In this document: positions 31,121 through 41,226 of the stretch, one piece after another
How the letters are laid out: each line of letters starts with the position of its first letter
Numbering within the stretch: the stretch's first letter is position 1
Assembly (NCBI GenBank): GCA_030323885.1
Contig: CM059194.1
Span: 3,585,291-3,649,290 of the forward strand
DNA length: 64,000 bases
Direction of reading: 5' to 3'
Source of the DNA: Branchipolynoe longqiensis
Lineage: Eukaryota; Annelida; Polychaeta; Phyllodocida; Polynoidae
The notes under the pieces: generated by a model
Databases searched by the model: none
What the model was told of the DNA's origin: nothing
Seen by the model: the letters and a program-made list of their open reading frames with translations, nothing else
Translations under genes and position numbers: made by a program

Positions 31121-33031
31121 ATGCCTGATCCGACTGACAAACCTGCTGTACAGCGGTTCTTGGGAATGATAGGCTACGTCAGCAAATTCATAAGTAACAT
31201 GGCACAAATAACAAAACCATTACGAACAGTCATACAGAAAAACATAGCCTGGCATTGGGACGAACCGCAGATAATGGCATTTAAGAAACTAAAACAGCTG
31301 TTAAGAGATGCACCGATCCTTAGGTATTTTGATTGTAGGGAGCAAATAGTCTTGCAGGTCGATGCTTCCAAATATGGATTGGGGGCAACCATTTTTCAGG
31401 ATGGTCGACCAGTTGCAATGGCTTCCAAAGCGTTAGATAAATGTCAAATAAGTTACGCAGTTATAGAAAAGGAGCTTCTGGCTATTTGCTTCGGGTGTAA
31501 AAAGTTTCACGAGTATATATACGGTGATAATATTATTGTGCAAACAGATCATAAGCCGTTAGAATCCATTATGCTGAAACCTATACATGAACTCTCAGCT
31601 CGCATGCAGCGTATGAGAATGAGGTTACAGAATTATGATTTAACAGTAGTTTACACTAAGGGGTCAACACTTTATTTTGCAGATACACTGTCAAGAGCAC
31701 ACACATCTAGCATAGAGCCAAATGATCTTTTTGATCACGATGTGTCGGTGGCAACCGTGGATATTGAGACGGATATGGTACAGCGAGTCATATCAGAAAC
31801 CAAAGTGGACAAAACCCTGCAAAAGATAATTGGTTACGTTCTTGATGGTTGGCCCAGTAATAACAAGATGGTATCACCAATGATTAAGCCGTTCTACACT
31901 TATAATAGGGACATCACATCATCTCACGGTTTGGTATTAAAGGGCACACAGATAGTTATTCCTAAATCGTTGCAAGCGGATGTATTAAATAAAATCCATG
32001 AGTCCCACTTAGGGATCATTAAATGTAAGCAATTGGCGAGGGATACTGTGTTCTGGCCGGGCATGGGCACTCAAATTGAGGACAAAATTGCTAGATGCCA
32101 AATATGTCAAGAATTTAGGAGTGCACCTCATAAAGAACCTCTCATGAATCACCCGGTAGTAGATGTACCGTTTTATAAAATAGGGGTCGACTTATGTCAT
32201 GTTAATGATTGTAATTATTTAGTGGTGGTTGATTATTATACCAAGTTCCCCGAGGTTATTGAAATGCAGACCACCACTAGCAAAGCTGTGATCATAGCGC
32301 TAAAGCAGATATTTGCCAGGTACGGTATACCTAAGTATGTCGTTTCTGACAATGGACCTCAATTCAAAAGTATCGAATATACCAATTTCTCTACCGGATA
32401 TGGCTTTGCACCTGTATATACAAATCCGATGCACGCCCAGAGCAATGGCCAGGTAGAGAGATATGTGCAAACTATAAAGAATATAATAAAAAAATCACAA
32501 CAGGATGATGGGGACATGTATATAGGCCTGTTGAACTACCGTAACACTACATTGCAAGGCATAGGGGCGTCACCAGCTCAACTGCTGATGTCTCGCAGGT
32601 TGAGAACACGCTTACCTGTGTTAGATATTAAGTTGAAACCGTGTGTACAAACGTCCAAATTGTTGTTATTGAAACATAATCAATTAAATCAGAAAGAACA
32701 CTTTGATAGGAAAGCTGGAACACCGTTGACCACACTTAAGCCAGGTGATAACATTAGGTATAAGGATCACATGGGACAATGGAGATCAGGGAAGATCGTT
32801 CATAATAATACACCTGGACCAAGGGATTATGAGATCGTTAACAATGGCAATAAAATTGTGCGCCGAAATAGGAAATTCATATATAAATGTCCCCCGGACA
32901 GTCCACATGAAATGCCAAATGATAGGACAGCTCGGGATGACAACGGTGACCACAAAGGTGATATGACGCATACATATCAAACACGTTATGGTAGACACAT
33001 TCGTCCACCGAACAGGTTAGGGTTTCTTTAA
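31121..33031 (+). CDS. Pol of Ty3/gypsy element, part 2 (RT end, RNase H, integrase)
   Basis: The ATG at 31121 is only the first Met in the shifted frame; the natural product continues from the upstream RT. Counting from 31121: RNase H with Asp 81 (QVDAS), an EKELL motif and TDHKPLE; integrase zinc finger with HESH at 293-296 and CQIC downstream; catalytic Asp 357 (GVDLC), Asp 410 (VSDNGPQF) and Glu 446 (NGQVERY), a D-D-35-E spacing as in retroviral integrases. A C-terminal segment 'PGPRDYEI...VRRNRKF' is typical of Mag-like integrase tails. All catalytic residues are present, so apart from the upstream frameshift the enzyme looks functional. There is no chromodomain or envelope gene. Confidence 0.88.
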   Translation: MPDPTDKPAVQRFLGMIGYVSKFISNMAQITKPLRTVIQKNIAWHWDEPQIMAFKKLKQLLRDAPILRYFDCREQIVLQVDASKYGLGATIFQDGRPVAMASKALDKCQISYAVIEKELLAICFGCKKFHEYIYGDNIIVQTDHKPLESIMLKPIHELSARMQRMRMRLQNYDLTVVYTKGSTLYFADTLSRAHTSSIEPNDLFDHDVSVATVDIETDMVQRVISETKVDKTLQKIIGYVLDGWPSNNKMVSPMIKPFYTYNRDITSSHGLVLKGTQIVIPKSLQADVLNKIHESHLGIIKCKQLARDTVFWPGMGTQIEDKIARCQICQEFRSAPHKEPLMNHPVVDVPFYKIGVDLCHVNDCNYLVVVDYYTKFPEVIEMQTTTSKAVIIALKQIFARYGIPKYVVSDNGPQFKSIEYTNFSTGYGFAPVYTNPMHAQSNGQVERYVQTIKNIIKKSQQDDGDMYIGLLNYRNTTLQGIGASPAQLLMSRRLRTRLPVLDIKLKPCVQTSKLLLLKHNQLNQKEHFDRKAGTPLTTLKPGDNIRYKDHMGQWRSGKIVHNNTPGPRDYEIVNNGNKIVRRNRKFIYKCPPDSPHEMPNDRTARDDNGDHKGDMTHTYQTRYGRHIRPPNRLGFL

Positions 33032-33130
33032 GAACTTTGCTTGACTTACTATTACGGTGTTGGCATGTGCACCTTTGGGGTTCACATCGGCTACATTTGG
33101 AACACTGATAAAAAAAAAAAAAAACATCAG

Positions 33131-33144
33131 AAAAGGGGAAAATG
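33131..33144 (+). promoter_or_regulatory. Strong polypurine-tract-like motif, displaced from the LTR
   Basis: AAAAGGGGAAAA followed by TG and TGTTGTG looks like a classic gypsy polypurine tract next to an LTR start, but it lies 113 bp before the 115-bp 3' LTR. The sequence directly before the LTR (GGAAATGAGA, 33248-33257) is a much weaker purine tract. Confidence 0.45.
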
Positions 33145-33257
33145 TGTTGTGTTAGATTAAGTATATATTACATTTAAGACAGGTTATCTTTGTTAACTTG
33201 TTCACTTAGGGTTGTGTGTTCATGCGTGTTAGGCTCAATAATTCCATGGAAATGAGA

Positions 33258-33372
33258 TGTTATGTATCCGTGTCATAGGTAACCGTGACGTCATGTACGA
33301 GGCATGCTGGGTAACACGTATGTAAATAAACAGTTCCATCACGCTACTCAAGGTGTTCAGACGTACATTACA
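33258..33372 (+). repeat. 3' LTR (115 bp)
   Basis: Identical to the 5' LTR; followed by the second ATGCT target copy. Confidence 0.93.
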
Positions 33373-33409
33373 ATGCTGACCAGTTTTCAGAAGAGTGACC
33401 CATATATAC

Positions 33410-33530
33410 AACACAACTAAATCCCAGGCTAGTTAGCGATAAGTGTGAATTTCTTCCTTCATTACTTTGATCAGTCAGGCTTTATAACCCATGACCTTCC
33501 GCATGGAAAGCCAACCAGCACGACCCGATT
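33410..33530 (-). mobile_element. SINE-A fragment, reverse strand
   Basis: 'cccaggctagttagcgataagtg', 'atcagtcaggctttataacc' and 'catgaccttccgcatgg' match the tRNA-proximal part of reversed SINE-A. Confidence 0.5.
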
Positions 33531-33574
33531 CGGGCATGCTCTCCAGCCAGTGAGAAATAGTGAAAGTCGACAAT

Positions 33575-34340
33575 AGTGTAGGAGTCTGCAATGACCTCTG
33601 ACTTACCGAGCCACATATACAGGTAGGGGAATGGATAGAGTGATTGCATCCTGTTGCCGAGATAGTGTAATTATTAGGATTCTAGTCACAGAATAACAAG
33701 AAGTGCGCGTTAAAATCATGCTCAAGGCACAATATTTGAAGAATTCATGCACAAAACCCCTTAGACGCCAATCCAAAAATGTCTTTAAAATAAAAGATTG
33801 TTGTTCAAGGTAATTTTAAGTATCACTACTTCCACTTTTCTGATGATGATATGACAATGGATCCATTAACCAAAAAATAGGAATGTAACAACATTAATTG
33901 TTGGATAGTTTTATTCCAATGTTTATCGCTATGTTTTTATTGGCGTTTACAAGGTTTTGCGCCTGAACTATTCTTATCGTCCCAATGACACTGTCTTCAT
34001 GATCAGGGCTCCCTAAAGCGATGTACTGTATGCCTGCTGAACCCACCCCTGTATGTGTGTATGTATATGTAAGTGCATTGCCTGTATGTGTGTAATCGTA
34101 AGCATTAAATGAGTTACTGACGTGAACCACTTACAAAGACTTACACTTCCAGCTGAACTAGTGTAGTAGTCTGGACTGACCTCTCAGGCAAGGAGCCAGA
34201 TAGAGAAGTAGGTATATATAGGTTGATTACATCACGGAGCCTAGGTGTTGACAAGGTTTGCCCCAAATGGCAAGAGGTGTGGGGTTCGAATCCTGCTCTA
34301 GGTGCAATATTTCCAAATTTAATCACCACCACGGCAGTAT
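33575..34340 (+). mobile_element. SINE-B units interrupted by MITE-1
   Basis: A SINE-B head at 33575-33734 runs to 'aaggcacaatatt', is broken by MITE-1 (33735-33976), and resumes at 'cccaatgacactgtcttcatg' through the 3' half ending 'cttacacttccag' (about 34150). A second SINE-B head then begins ('gtagtagtctggactgacct', B-box 'gggttcgaatcctg', 34158-34335). Confidence 0.6.
33735..33976. mobile_element. MITE-1 copy nested in SINE-B
   Basis: Ends 'tgaagaattcatgcacaaaa' and 'ttttgcgcctgaactattc' are decayed MITE-1 ends; the interior has 'ccaatccaaaaatgtc' and 'attccaatgtttatcgc'. Confidence 0.7.
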
Positions 34341-34602
34341 ATGTTTACATACTACAAATTAAGCCCGGCCCACTTTTCCCGCTCGCTGTCACATCGGTAG
34401 AAGGTCAATTTGATTTCGACTATAGCAGGCATTGCTGGGTAATTACACCGGTGCGGGAACTACTCCGTAATCATTAACTTACTGTCAGACCAAGTCTACA
34501 GCTCCTCCCCCCCGCCTCCCCTCAGCCCACCCCACGTCCTTCACTCCAGTAGCCTTTCCGTGCGAGCAATTGCGAAAAGAAATCCTCCAAGCCCACAACG
34601 CA

Positions 34603-34990
34603 GCGGGAGGTTCCACTGAATCCCACCAGAGGTCTCCACTAATATAAATGGAATTGAAACCATGGCATAAAAGTTGATGCTGTTCGGTTTCTACTTGGGC
34701 ACTCGGCATTAATAGGATACATGGCAAGGACTGGTTGGCTCACTGTCAAGATAATGTGACTGAGTGGGATATCGGGTCATGTTGCTGGTGGCCTGGTCTG
34801 CCAGTGGGGCAGCACTATAAACTTGCCATGAGTGTGCACTGTCATGAGGTGGTGTCCATCTTGACATGGCCTTAAACATTGCCAGGACGGAAAACTCCAC
34901 CAACCAAACAACTAACCAAGCAAAAGCAGCGGGATGTTCCACTGAATCCCACCAGGGGTCTCCACTAATATAAATGGAATTGAAACTATG
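34603..34990. repeat. Direct repeat of about 65 bp flanking a SINE-A
   Basis: The block 'gcagcgggaggttccactg ... taaatggaattgaaaccatg' at 34603-34667 recurs with few changes at 34927-34990, on the two sides of a SINE-A. Far longer than a normal SINE target duplication. Confidence 0.75.
34683..34923 (+). mobile_element. SINE-A, 5' truncated
   Basis: Begins within the body ('actcggcattaataggata') and continues through 'ataatgtgactgagtggga', 'cactataaacttgccatgag' to 'acattgccaggacggaaaac' and an AACCAAAC tail. Confidence 0.7.
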
Positions 34991-34994
34991 ACAT

Positions 34995-35175
34995 GCCTCG
35001 ATGCAGGCCCCTCCCTCCCCACCCTCCCCACCCTCCCCTCCCCACCCTCCCCACCCTCCCCTCCCAACCTTCCCACCCTCCCCACCCTCCCTTCCACACC
35101 CTCCCCACCATCCCCACCCTCCCCTCCCCACCCTCCATCCCCCCACCCACCCCACCCCCTACTCCCCAACCACCG
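34995..35175. repeat. CCCTCCCCACC pyrimidine microsatellite
   Basis: Near-pure C/T tract of CCACCCTCCCC units; strand asymmetry like the CCCTCA and CATTCCCC arrays. Pro-rich (+) and Gly-rich (-) frames are artefacts. Confidence 0.85.
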
Positions 35176-35477
35176 CTACATTAGCGGTGGTTATGTGCCT
35201 GGTCACGTGACGCGCTTACGTCCAATCAGACTGCAACGCGGAGGGAACGTGGTGCTCATTGGCTGAGTGAATTCCTTCTGCCGGTTCGATATGTCAGTGC
35301 TAATTGCATTCGTGTCCACTGTCACCGCTGGACACACGTGGCCCATTATCTAATTGCTTGACATCCGGCAACCCCAGCTAGAAAACCGATGTCGGCCCCC
35401 ACATTGGGTTCTGTCGGGCACAGAACTAGTCGAATGTGTGATGCCGGTTTAAGGCTGAATCAGTTTATTTATGTGTT
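35176..35477. other. No recognisable feature
   Basis: Unique-looking, somewhat CpG-rich; no gene seen. Confidence 0.35.
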
Positions 35478-35707
35478 TGAAGGGTTCAGACGCAAAACCA
35501 CGTAAACGCCAACCAAAAATAACAATATATTTTACATGAAAATGAGTTTAATTCTCACAAATTCCACTGTTCATATGACTACATGGTTATGGAGCAATGA
35601 ACAAAAAACTGGGACTATACAACAAATTAACTTTCTGAAGGTTTGATTCCAATGTCTAAGTCGATGTTTGGATTGGTGCTTACGTGGTTTTACGCCTGAA
35701 CTCTTCA
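35478..35707. mobile_element. MITE-1 copy
   Basis: Ends TGAAGGGTTCAGACGCAAAA and TTTTACGCCTGAACTCTTCA; the interior has 'ccatggttatggagcaatg'-like and 'gattccaatgtctaag' family blocks. The left end carries two changes relative to 22771. Confidence 0.8.
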
Positions 35708-36985
35708 TGTGTCTTTTCATTTGTAGATTAAAATTACATCCTCCTCTGGCGTTGAGGTGTTGTGGTGTACGCTTAAACATAAATCTGTTAGGTTGACCGA
35801 TATCACCTATTTTAAGTAACTTTTGTTATGTGAACAAACTGTGGATATATGTGTGGTAAGTTTGGATATATGTGCTAACCTTAGATATATATATATACAC
35901 TAACTTTGCATATGAAGTGGGCGAGACTGCTCGCCTTGGGCATTTGCGTGCTGGTGCCGAGTGACTCACATCTGGAGATGCGGGCTACTCGGTTCCACGG
36001 GCGCGCAAATCGCCACCATTTGCGCGGCCGCGGGTTCTCGGCCGTAAAGCGTTGCTTGGATACGTCGATTTGTTTTTGCACGCTCTGATGTTTTAGCCGA
36101 GATTTAGGCCTTATTTCTTCAAATTCTAAACTTATTTAACATAAATAACCATGGGAGAGGAGTTATCTATAATAATATAACCTGCTACGATGCCATCTTG
36201 TTAGTTTTGGTAAGAATAAAGTCGTGAGCTCTTGGAAAGGTGGATTGGAACATTCCTTGCATTCTTTCCTATCCTCCAGTCTTATTGTAGATTAACCGCT
36301 ATGGAAAACCCTGATATTCGATTGCTTTATATGTAATTAAGGGCCTTAGGCCTAAATAGCCCTCATGCAGTTAATTAACCCATCTGCGGGAATATAATAA
36401 CAGACATATTAACGGAATTAAGGTAGTGTTACTTTTGGCTAAAATAACGACATGCACTTAGGTGGATTAACCGTGACAGCAGCAGCAACACTAGCTTGAC
36501 TTCTTAGTTCTGGATTAATTTAGTAACATTAACATACCCCAAACGGCGAGGGGACAGCCAGTTAGTTGACATAACCTAATATATATATGCTTTAGGCCGA
36601 TAAATGCACGTGAAGGCAAATTCCAGTATATAGACAAAACTCTGGCTGGCCGCCTTTAGTACGGGGCGGACACCGACGGAGACAGACTACCTGCAGATGG
36701 GACGATAGGCTGCGGCAGCCCGCGGCAGGCCCAGGAAATTCACAAGGAAATAATTACATAAATTAACACAAAGGCTCGCCTTAAGCGGGGGTGGAATAGC
36801 CCGACGGTTAAACATATATGTACTAACTTCAGATGTATGCGCTAACTTTGGATAACTGTTTAAGGTTTGGATATATGCACTACTTTTGGATATATGCGCA
36901 ACATCAGGATTTATCTATTAACTTTGGCTATGTACACTAATTTTGGTTATAAGTTATATGCAGTAACTTTGACTAATTGACTATC
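35708..36985. other. No supported gene
   Basis: Mixed AT-rich sequence with several 'ttggatatatg' and 'taactttgg' repeats between 35850 and 36990 (loose tandem 'ctaactttggatatatgc' units). A 60-codon frame at 35906-36088 has no recognisable motif. Confidence 0.4.
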
Positions 36986-36989
36986 TTTG

Positions 36990-37275
36990 GATATATGACC
37001 GGACGCGGTGGTCGAAACGGTAAAGTGCGGGCTTCCCGCGCCGAAAGCCCCACTTGTCTTGGAGTGTGGTGTCGGGGAGGGTGCTAGGTGTCCGTTACCA
37101 GCGCGGAGTCAGGGAGTGCACCTCGGGTCGCTGGCAATGTGCTCAGGGCATTCAGATTGTGTCAGCCTGCAAACCCTACAACCCACAGTGCGCAGATCGA
37201 TCAGCCATCACCTCACCGGGGGTCCGCCCTGGCTGGTTGATGAGTGGTACACAGTCACCTACATCTTCATTCTAT
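36990..37275 (+). mobile_element. tRNA-like SINE head (unclassified)
   Basis: 'ccggacgcggtggtcgaaac' followed by 'ggtaaagtgcgggcttcccg' resembles the tRNA-Ser/Leu-like SINE-A head; the downstream sequence is not SINE-A. It abuts the 92-bp minisatellite. An open frame of 103 codons crosses the junction and is not credible. Confidence 0.4.
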
Positions 37276-37279
37276 TAGG

Positions 37280-38775
37280 GATCATCTCCAAACTAAACTT
37301 TAAGTGTACACGGTTGTAGTTCTCAGAACCTAGCTCTATGCCTGTGAATCATGGACAGTAGTCTACATACCGATCATCTCCAAACTAAACTTTAAGTGTA
37401 CAAGGTTGTAGTTCTCAGAACCTAGCTCTATGCCTGTGAATCATGGACACTTGTTAACACACTGATCATCTCCAAACTAAACTTTAAGTGTACACGGTTG
37501 TAGTTCTCAGAACCTAGCTCAATGCCTGTGAATCATGGACACTAGTCAACATACCGATCATCTCCAAACTAAACTTTAAGTGTACAAGGTTGTAGTTCTC
37601 AGAACCTAGCTCTGCCTGAATCATACATGTAACAACGATCATCTCCAAACTAAACTTTAAGTGTACAAGGTTGTAGTTCTCAGAACCTAGCTCTATGCCT
37701 GAGAACATGACACTTGTAACATACCGATCATCTCCATACTAAGCTTTAAGGTACAAGGTTTAGTTCTCAGAACCTAGCTCTATGCCTGTGAATCTGACAC
37801 TGTCAACATACCGATCATCTCCAAACTAAACTTAAGTGTACAAGGTTGTATTCCAGAACCTAGCTCTATGCCCGTGATCATGGACACTTGTTAACCTACC
37901 GATCATCTCCATACTAAGCTTTAAGTGTACAAGGTTGTAGTTCTCAGAACCTAGCTCTATGCCTGAGAATCATGGACACTTGTCAACATACCGATCATCT
38001 CCATACTAAGCTTTAAGTGTACAAGGTTGTAGTTCTCAGAACCTAGCTCTATGCCTGTGAATCATGGACACTTGTCAACATACCGATCATCTCCAAACTA
38101 AACTTTAAGTGTACAAGGTTGTAGTTCTCAGAACCTAGCTCTATGCCTGTGAATCATGGACACTTGTTAACCTACCGATCATCTCCATACTAAGCTTTAA
38201 GTGTACATGGTTGTAGTTCTCAGAACCTAGCTCTATGCCTGTGAATCATGGACACTTGTTAACACACCGATCATCTCCAAACTAAACTTTAAGTGTACAA
38301 GGTTGTAGTTCTCAGAACCTAGCTCTATGCCTGTGAATCATGGACACTTGTTAACCTACCGATCATCTCCATACTAAGCTTTAAGTGTACAAGGTTGTAG
38401 TTCTCAGAACCTAGCTCTATGCCTGTGAATCATGGACACTTGTCAACATACCTATCATCTCCATACTAAGCTTTAAGTGTAAAAGGTTGTAGTTCTCAGA
38501 ACCACGCTCTATGCCTGTGAATCATGGACACTTGTCAACATACCGATCATCTCCAAAATAAACTTTAAGTGTACATGATTGTCGTTCTCAGAACCTAGCT
38601 CTATGCCTGTGAATCATGGACACTTGTCAACATACCTATCATCTCCAAACTAAACGTTAAGTGTACAAGGTTGTAGTTCTCAGAACCTAGCTCTATGCCT
38701 GTGAATCATGGACACTTGTCAACATACCTATCATCTCCAAACTAAACGTTAAGTGTACAAGGCTATAATTCTCAC
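37280..38775 (+). repeat. 92-bp minisatellite derived from a LINE reverse transcriptase
   Basis: About 16 tandem units with period 92 (GATCATCTCC at 37280, 37372, 37464). One frame of a unit reads VYKVVVLRT, stop, LYACESWT, which is the conserved non-LTR RT thumb motif 'VYKAVVL..LLY..E.WT'. As 92 is not a multiple of three, the array cannot encode a repeated protein. Units at about 37600-37880 carry scattered single-base deletions, unlike the rest. Confidence 0.88.
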
Positions 38776-38880
38776 AACTGGCTCTATCTATGCCTGTGAA
38801 TCAAGGACAACATACCATCGTCAGACTAAGCAACTGAAACTAATCGTTTATCTCAAGCTAAATAAAAGCGTCAGGAGAGG
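38750..38880 (+). pseudogene. LINE RT fragment at the edge of the 92-bp array
   Basis: The last unit does not repeat but continues into RT sequence: the frame from 38753 reads KAIILTTGSIYACESRT, then YHRQTKQL, corresponding to the segment just after the conserved 'LLY.CE.WT' motif in non-LTR RTs. This flank is likely the ancestor from which the array expanded. Short and inactive. Confidence 0.6.
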
Positions 38881-39965
38881 AAATATCGTCTCCTTTACCT
38901 ATCGGAATGCCAAGCTGCACACCCACATCCACGGACGCCAAATACCGAGTACATATGAATACAAGCAAATACAAGTGAATACAAGCAAATACAAGTGAAT
39001 ACAAGCAAATACCATGGATGGCCAATAGCATAGGCAGAAGTAGGTAAGAGCGGACAAACAACACAGAACAATCACATAATTAATAATGCAACTTATAGGA
39101 TGTCCAAATTGTGGGATCTGTTCCTAGGGTTCTTGGGAACCCTTCGGTATCATTTAAAAAAAATTTGATGGGAACTGAGTCTTCATAGAATATTTATGGG
39201 AACCAACATTTTCGGTTCACTATTTTTCTAGCATGGCATTGATGCGCAACCGGGAAGGATCCTTAATATAAAATAATATGAAGGGTTCAAGTGCAAAACC
39301 CAGTAACTCCATTTGAGTGATTTTCTGTAAACTAGAATTAATTGTTGTGCTTTCCAGGTGAAGTCTAGCGATTTCAAATTGGGCATTATATAGGGGATAT
39401 GGTAGCTTCCATGACAAAAAAGCGATTTGATTATCAGAATGATGGCAGCTTCAGCTTGAAAATGGTAGTCATGGTTTCAATTCGGTCCAGATGGCATTTG
39501 TCGGTTATTGCTCCAGAACCATTCAGATGTATATAATGGTATTTATACATTCCATAAAATCATTTAGAAGAACAATACCTCATTCCAGCACTATGCGACC
39601 TTATTATAAAAAGGTTCTATCTGACAAAACAGTGCTTTCGAAATAATGAGGACTGAAGCTATGGAACTGCATGATAGCAAAGCAGATATAATAATATTAA
39701 TTTTAATATATCTCAGTGAAAAATACCAGTTGAGAAACAGTTGTGTAACTGCATGATAGCTTTTGTAAATAGAACATTTTTACATTCATAACACCAATTC
39801 GGTCACTTTGTCAGAGAGAACCTTTTCGTAGTAACATCACAACTAGTTCTATATCCCCAGTCCCTACTCCTGCAATTAATTACCACATGCGGCGACATGT
39901 TATTTGAAACTCAGCTGCGCATGATGCTGAGTCAAACTGTCATAGAATAAGCCCGTAGCTATAGT
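38881..39965. other. No recognisable gene
   Basis: A small 'aatacaagcaaatacaagtg' tandem at 38955-39012 and an isolated MITE-1-like end ('tgaagggttcaagtgcaaaa') at about 39279. Otherwise nothing is seen. Confidence 0.4.
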
Positions 39966-40292
39966 TTGTTTGTTTTCGTTTTACATCCTAGCAACATCTA
40001 ATGTCATATCAGGACAAGCACCAACTTTTGACAGTGTGCACTCATGGCAACTTTATAGTACTGTCCCACTGGGAGACCAGGCCACCAGCATGATGGCCTC
40101 ATATCCCACTCAGTCACATTATCCTGACACTGTACTAACCAGTCCTTCTTCTATCCTATTAATGCCGAGCGCCAGGCTAGGTAATGACAAGTATCAATTT
40201 GATAAATCATTGGTTTGAATCGGCTGGGATTTGAACTCCCGACCTTCCACACGGGGAAGCCTGTGCTCTACGTATTCAGCCACGGCGGCAGG
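39966..40292 (-). mobile_element. SINE-A, reverse, full length (left arm of head-to-head pair)
   Basis: On the minus strand runs from a tRNA-like head ending at 40292 to 'gttgctaggatgtaaaac' and a CAAA-type tail at 39966. Its head faces that of the next copy with a spacer of only about 3 bp. Confidence 0.8.
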
Positions 40293-40295
40293 TCC

Positions 40296-40635
40296 CGGGC
40301 GCTATGGCCGAATCGGTAAAGGGCGGGCCTTGCGTGCAGGAGATCGGGAGTTCAGTTCCCGCCAGTCGAGTCAAACCAATGACTTATAACATTTATACTT
40401 GTCGCTTCCTAGCCTGGTGCTCAGCATATATAGGATAGAGCAAGGACTGGTTAGCTCAGTGTCAGGATAATGTGACTGAGTGGGATATCGGTTCATGATG
40501 CTGGTGGTCTGATTTCCCAGTGGAGCAGCACTATACAATCACCATGAGTGCGTCCTGTCACCAGTCGGAACCCATCCTGATATGACCTTAGATGTTGCCA
40601 GGATGTAAGACTCCAACAACCAACCAACCAGCCAG
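40296..40635 (+). mobile_element. SINE-A, full length (right arm of head-to-head pair)
   Basis: Head 'gctatggccgaatcggtaaag' with B-box-like 'gggagttcagttccc', then 'gagtcaaaccaatgacttat', 'ataatgtgactgagtggga' and the 3' end 'gttgccaggatgtaagac' plus CCAACCAACCAACC. Confidence 0.85.
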
Positions 40636-40917
40636 GATCTATAACAAGAGTGCATAGAGTGAGAGTGACAGCCCGTGAACAGGGCATATCAGTTGGAGTC
40701 CGGGAGCCCGGGGTTCCTTGTCAGAGTACAGCAGCTACCCGCTCACTCTCGCCGCTGTCAAAGTTCAGGGCTGATTGATCATTTCTACTTCACCTGGCTG
40801 AATATTTAGCATCCTGCTCCCCATATCGCATTCCGCACCGGTCTTTTAGTCAGAAAAAAAACTTCCTTCTTGCCTTCACTACGGGAGAGCATTATTCCGT
40901 GACAACTGGCTATTTAG
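40636..40917. other. No recognisable feature
   Basis: Unique-looking spacer. Confidence 0.3.
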
Positions 40918-41226
40918 CGACGCCTCTAGAGCACATTGATTGTTATCATCGGCTATTTGACATCAAACATACTTATTTCTTTGGAGGAAACCCGCTGCTG
41001 CCAATTAGGATATGCCCCTACTCTTTCTGATAAGCATCAAGGGGTCTTTTTTATGCGCTTTCCCACAGACAAGACATCACATACCATAGCCTTTGATGAC
41101 CCAGTTGTGAACCACTGGTTGGAACGGAAAATAGCCCAACGTGCAAATGTGTCCACTGAGCAGGATCAATAGGTCACCCACACCTTCACAGGTGAGCACT
41201 TTACCGCCTGAGCTACGTCCCGTTCC
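40918..41226 (-). mobile_element. SINE-D (mollusc-type), copy 2
   Basis: On the minus strand starts GGGACGTAGCTCAGGCGGTA, followed by 'ccaaccagtggttcac', 'tctgtgggaaagcgcata', AAAAAGACCCCTTGATGC and 'gatgataacaatcaatgtgc'. A 78-codon plus-strand frame (40936-41172) crosses it antisense and is not a gene. Confidence 0.65.

Larger units (their letters stand above)
28994..33372 (+). mobile_element. Ty3/gypsy LTR retrotransposon (Mag-like), complete
   Basis: 4379 bp bounded by two identical 115-bp LTRs and flanked by a 5-bp direct repeat ATGCT (28989-28993 and 33373-33377). Between the LTRs lie Gag with two zinc knuckles, an aspartic protease (DTG), reverse transcriptase, RNase H and integrase in the order protease-RT-RNase H-integrase, which defines the Ty3/gypsy group. 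The very short LTRs and twin CCHC knuckles fit the Mag-like lineage. Identical LTRs and an intact target duplication point to a young insertion. One frameshift splits pol. There is no envelope-like frame after integrase. Confidence 0.93.

Noticed and set aside
33031..33257. Envelope-like gene after integrase
   Set aside because: Only about 226 bp lie between the integrase stop and the LTR, with no open frame of size.
40936..41172. 78-codon plus-strand frame
   Set aside because: Antisense to SINE-D, which recurs at 27.5 kb with stops in the corresponding frame.
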